Position numbers and translations under genes: made by a program
Shown here: in pieces, positions 22,310 to 23,091 of the stretch
Layout: every line of letters begins with the position of its first letter
Numbering within the stretch: position 1 is the first letter of the stretch
Notes under the pieces: model-generated
Database searches by the model: none
Seen by the model: the letters and a program-made list of their open reading frames with translations, nothing else
What the model was told of the DNA's origin: nothing
Assembly: GCA_964620915.1 (NCBI GenBank)
Contig: CAZUKP010000049.1
Coordinates: forward strand, 1-23,091
Origin: Hyphomicrobium_A sp964620915
GTDB lineage: Bacteria; Pseudomonadota; Alphaproteobacteria; Rhizobiales; Hyphomicrobiaceae
Reading direction: 5' to 3'
Length of the DNA: 23,091 nucleotides

Positions 22310-23091
22310 ATGACCCAGCACCAGCAATTGAAACCCAGCACACGCATAGAGATTGGCGGCGCGACGTTCGCCAACGACGCCCCCATCTCCGTGTTTGCAG
22401 GTCCATGCCAGATGGAAAGCCGGGCGCATGCGCTCGAGATGGCCGCGGCGTTGAAGGAGGTCGCTGCTGAGCTGGGACTGGGGCTGGTCTTCAAGTCCTC
22501 ATTCGACAAAGCGAACAGAACGTCGCTTGCGGGAAAGCGTGGCATTGGTCTTGAGGCCGCGCTGCCGGTATTCGCAGAAATTCGCGAGTCTTTGGGTTTG
22601 CCGATCGTTACCGATGTGCATGAACCTGGTCAGTGCGCGATGGTGGCGCCGGTTGTTGACGTGCTGCAGATCCCCGCCTTCCTGTGCCGCCAGACTGATC
22701 TTCTCGTGGCCGCTGCCAAGACGGGCCGGGTCGTGAAAGTTAAAAAAGCGCAGTTTCTAGCGCCTTGGGATATGACGAACGTGGTGACGAAAATCGTCGC
22801 CTCGGGCAATCCCAACGTGCTCCTCACGGAGCGGGGCTCCTCTTTTGGCTACAACACGCTGGTTGCTGATATGCGTGCATTGCCGATCATGGCTGAGACG
22901 GGGTGTCCGGTGATATTCGACGCGACGCACTCAGTGCAGCAGCCGGGCGGACAAGGCACGAGCTCCGGCGGTGACCGTCGTTATGTGCCTGTCCTGGCGC
23001 GGGCCGCCGTGGCCGTCGGTGTGGCAGGGCTTTTCATTGAAACGCATGACAATCCCGATCGAGCGCCATCCGACGGGCCCAACATGCTTCC
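22310..23091 (+). CDS. kdsA: 3-deoxy-8-phosphooctulonate (Kdo-8-P) synthase, 3' end outside window
   Basis: KdsA condenses phosphoenolpyruvate with arabinose 5-phosphate to Kdo 8-phosphate, the precursor of the inner-core sugar of lipopolysaccharide. The 260 codons in the window carry FAGPCQMES, VFKSSFDKANRTS, GLPIVTDVHEPGQ, QIPAFLCRQTDLL, KKAQFLAPWDM, ERGSSFGYNTLVADMR, FDATHSVQQPGG and FIETHDNPD. The cut falls at PSDGPNML, only a few tens of residues before the expected end. The Cys after AGP is the residue that ligands metal in the metal-dependent class in some species, but class assignment is not safe here. The ATG at 22310 fits the family; there is no ribosome binding site, and a TATAAA box lies only 7-12 bases upstream. 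Confidence 0.95.
   Translation, partial: MTQHQQLKPSTRIEIGGATFANDAPISVFAGPCQMESRAHALEMAAALKEVAAELGLGLVFKSSFDKANRTSLAGKRGIGLEAALPVFAEIRESLGLPIVTDVHEPGQCAMVAPVVDVLQIPAFLCRQTDLLVAAAKTGRVVKVKKAQFLAPWDMTNVVTKIVASGNPNVLLTERGSSFGYNTLVADMRALPIMAETGCPVIFDATHSVQQPGGQGTSSGGDRRYVPVLARAAVAVGVAGLFIETHDNPDRAPSDGPNML

Overview
The window reads as chromosomal DNA of a GC-rich alphaproteobacterium, most likely of the order Hyphomicrobiales. This rests on the protein sequences (CTP synthase, triosephosphate isomerase, P-II protein, SecG) and on the housekeeping order ppiD-trpE / tpiA / secG / pyrG / kdsA. Genus and species cannot be fixed from the sequence alone. I see no rRNA, tRNA, CRISPR array, insertion sequence or phage gene.

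Region 1 (about 1-10,250) is an exopolysaccharide or capsule locus. A secreted FecR-like protein, cut by the left edge, points left. Diverging from it is a co-directional run: a possible small ORF, a PHP-type (CpsB/YwqE) tyrosine phosphatase, a short Wza/GumB-type outer-membrane export lipoprotein, a fused Wzz/BY-kinase co-polymerase with a Tyr-Gly tail, a J-domain protein, a membrane-anchored TPR/beta-sandwich protein, a possible 61-codon ORF, a polyprenyl-phosphate sugar-1-phosphate transferase, and a bifunctional GDP-mannose enzyme. Together they would make GDP-mannose, start a lipid-linked repeat unit, control chain length and export by tyrosine phosphorylation, and pass the polymer across the outer membrane. 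Flippase, polymerase and ordinary glycosyltransferases are absent and may lie to the left of the window.

Region 2 (about 10,250-13,480) holds a SixA-type histidine phosphatase on the minus strand and a metal-transport P-type ATPase fused to a C-terminal hemerythrin-like domain. The fusion and its TPC membrane motif match the P1B-5 subgroup (the Nia type).

Region 3 (about 13,480-20,850) is conserved housekeeping: ppiD-trpE on the minus strand as a probable operon, and divergently tpiA, a small secreted protein of unknown function, secG and pyrG.

Region 4 (about 20,850-23,091) has a GlnK-like P-II gene behind a good sigma-54 promoter candidate and followed by a strong intrinsic terminator. 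After it come a small GlsB/YeaQ-family membrane protein and the 5' part of kdsA, cut by the right edge. The least ordinary features are the J-domain gene coupled to the BY-kinase, the two small ORFs of the polysaccharide operon, the phosphatase/export-gene overlap, the ATPase-hemerythrin fusion, and the orphan glnK with its sigma-54 site.
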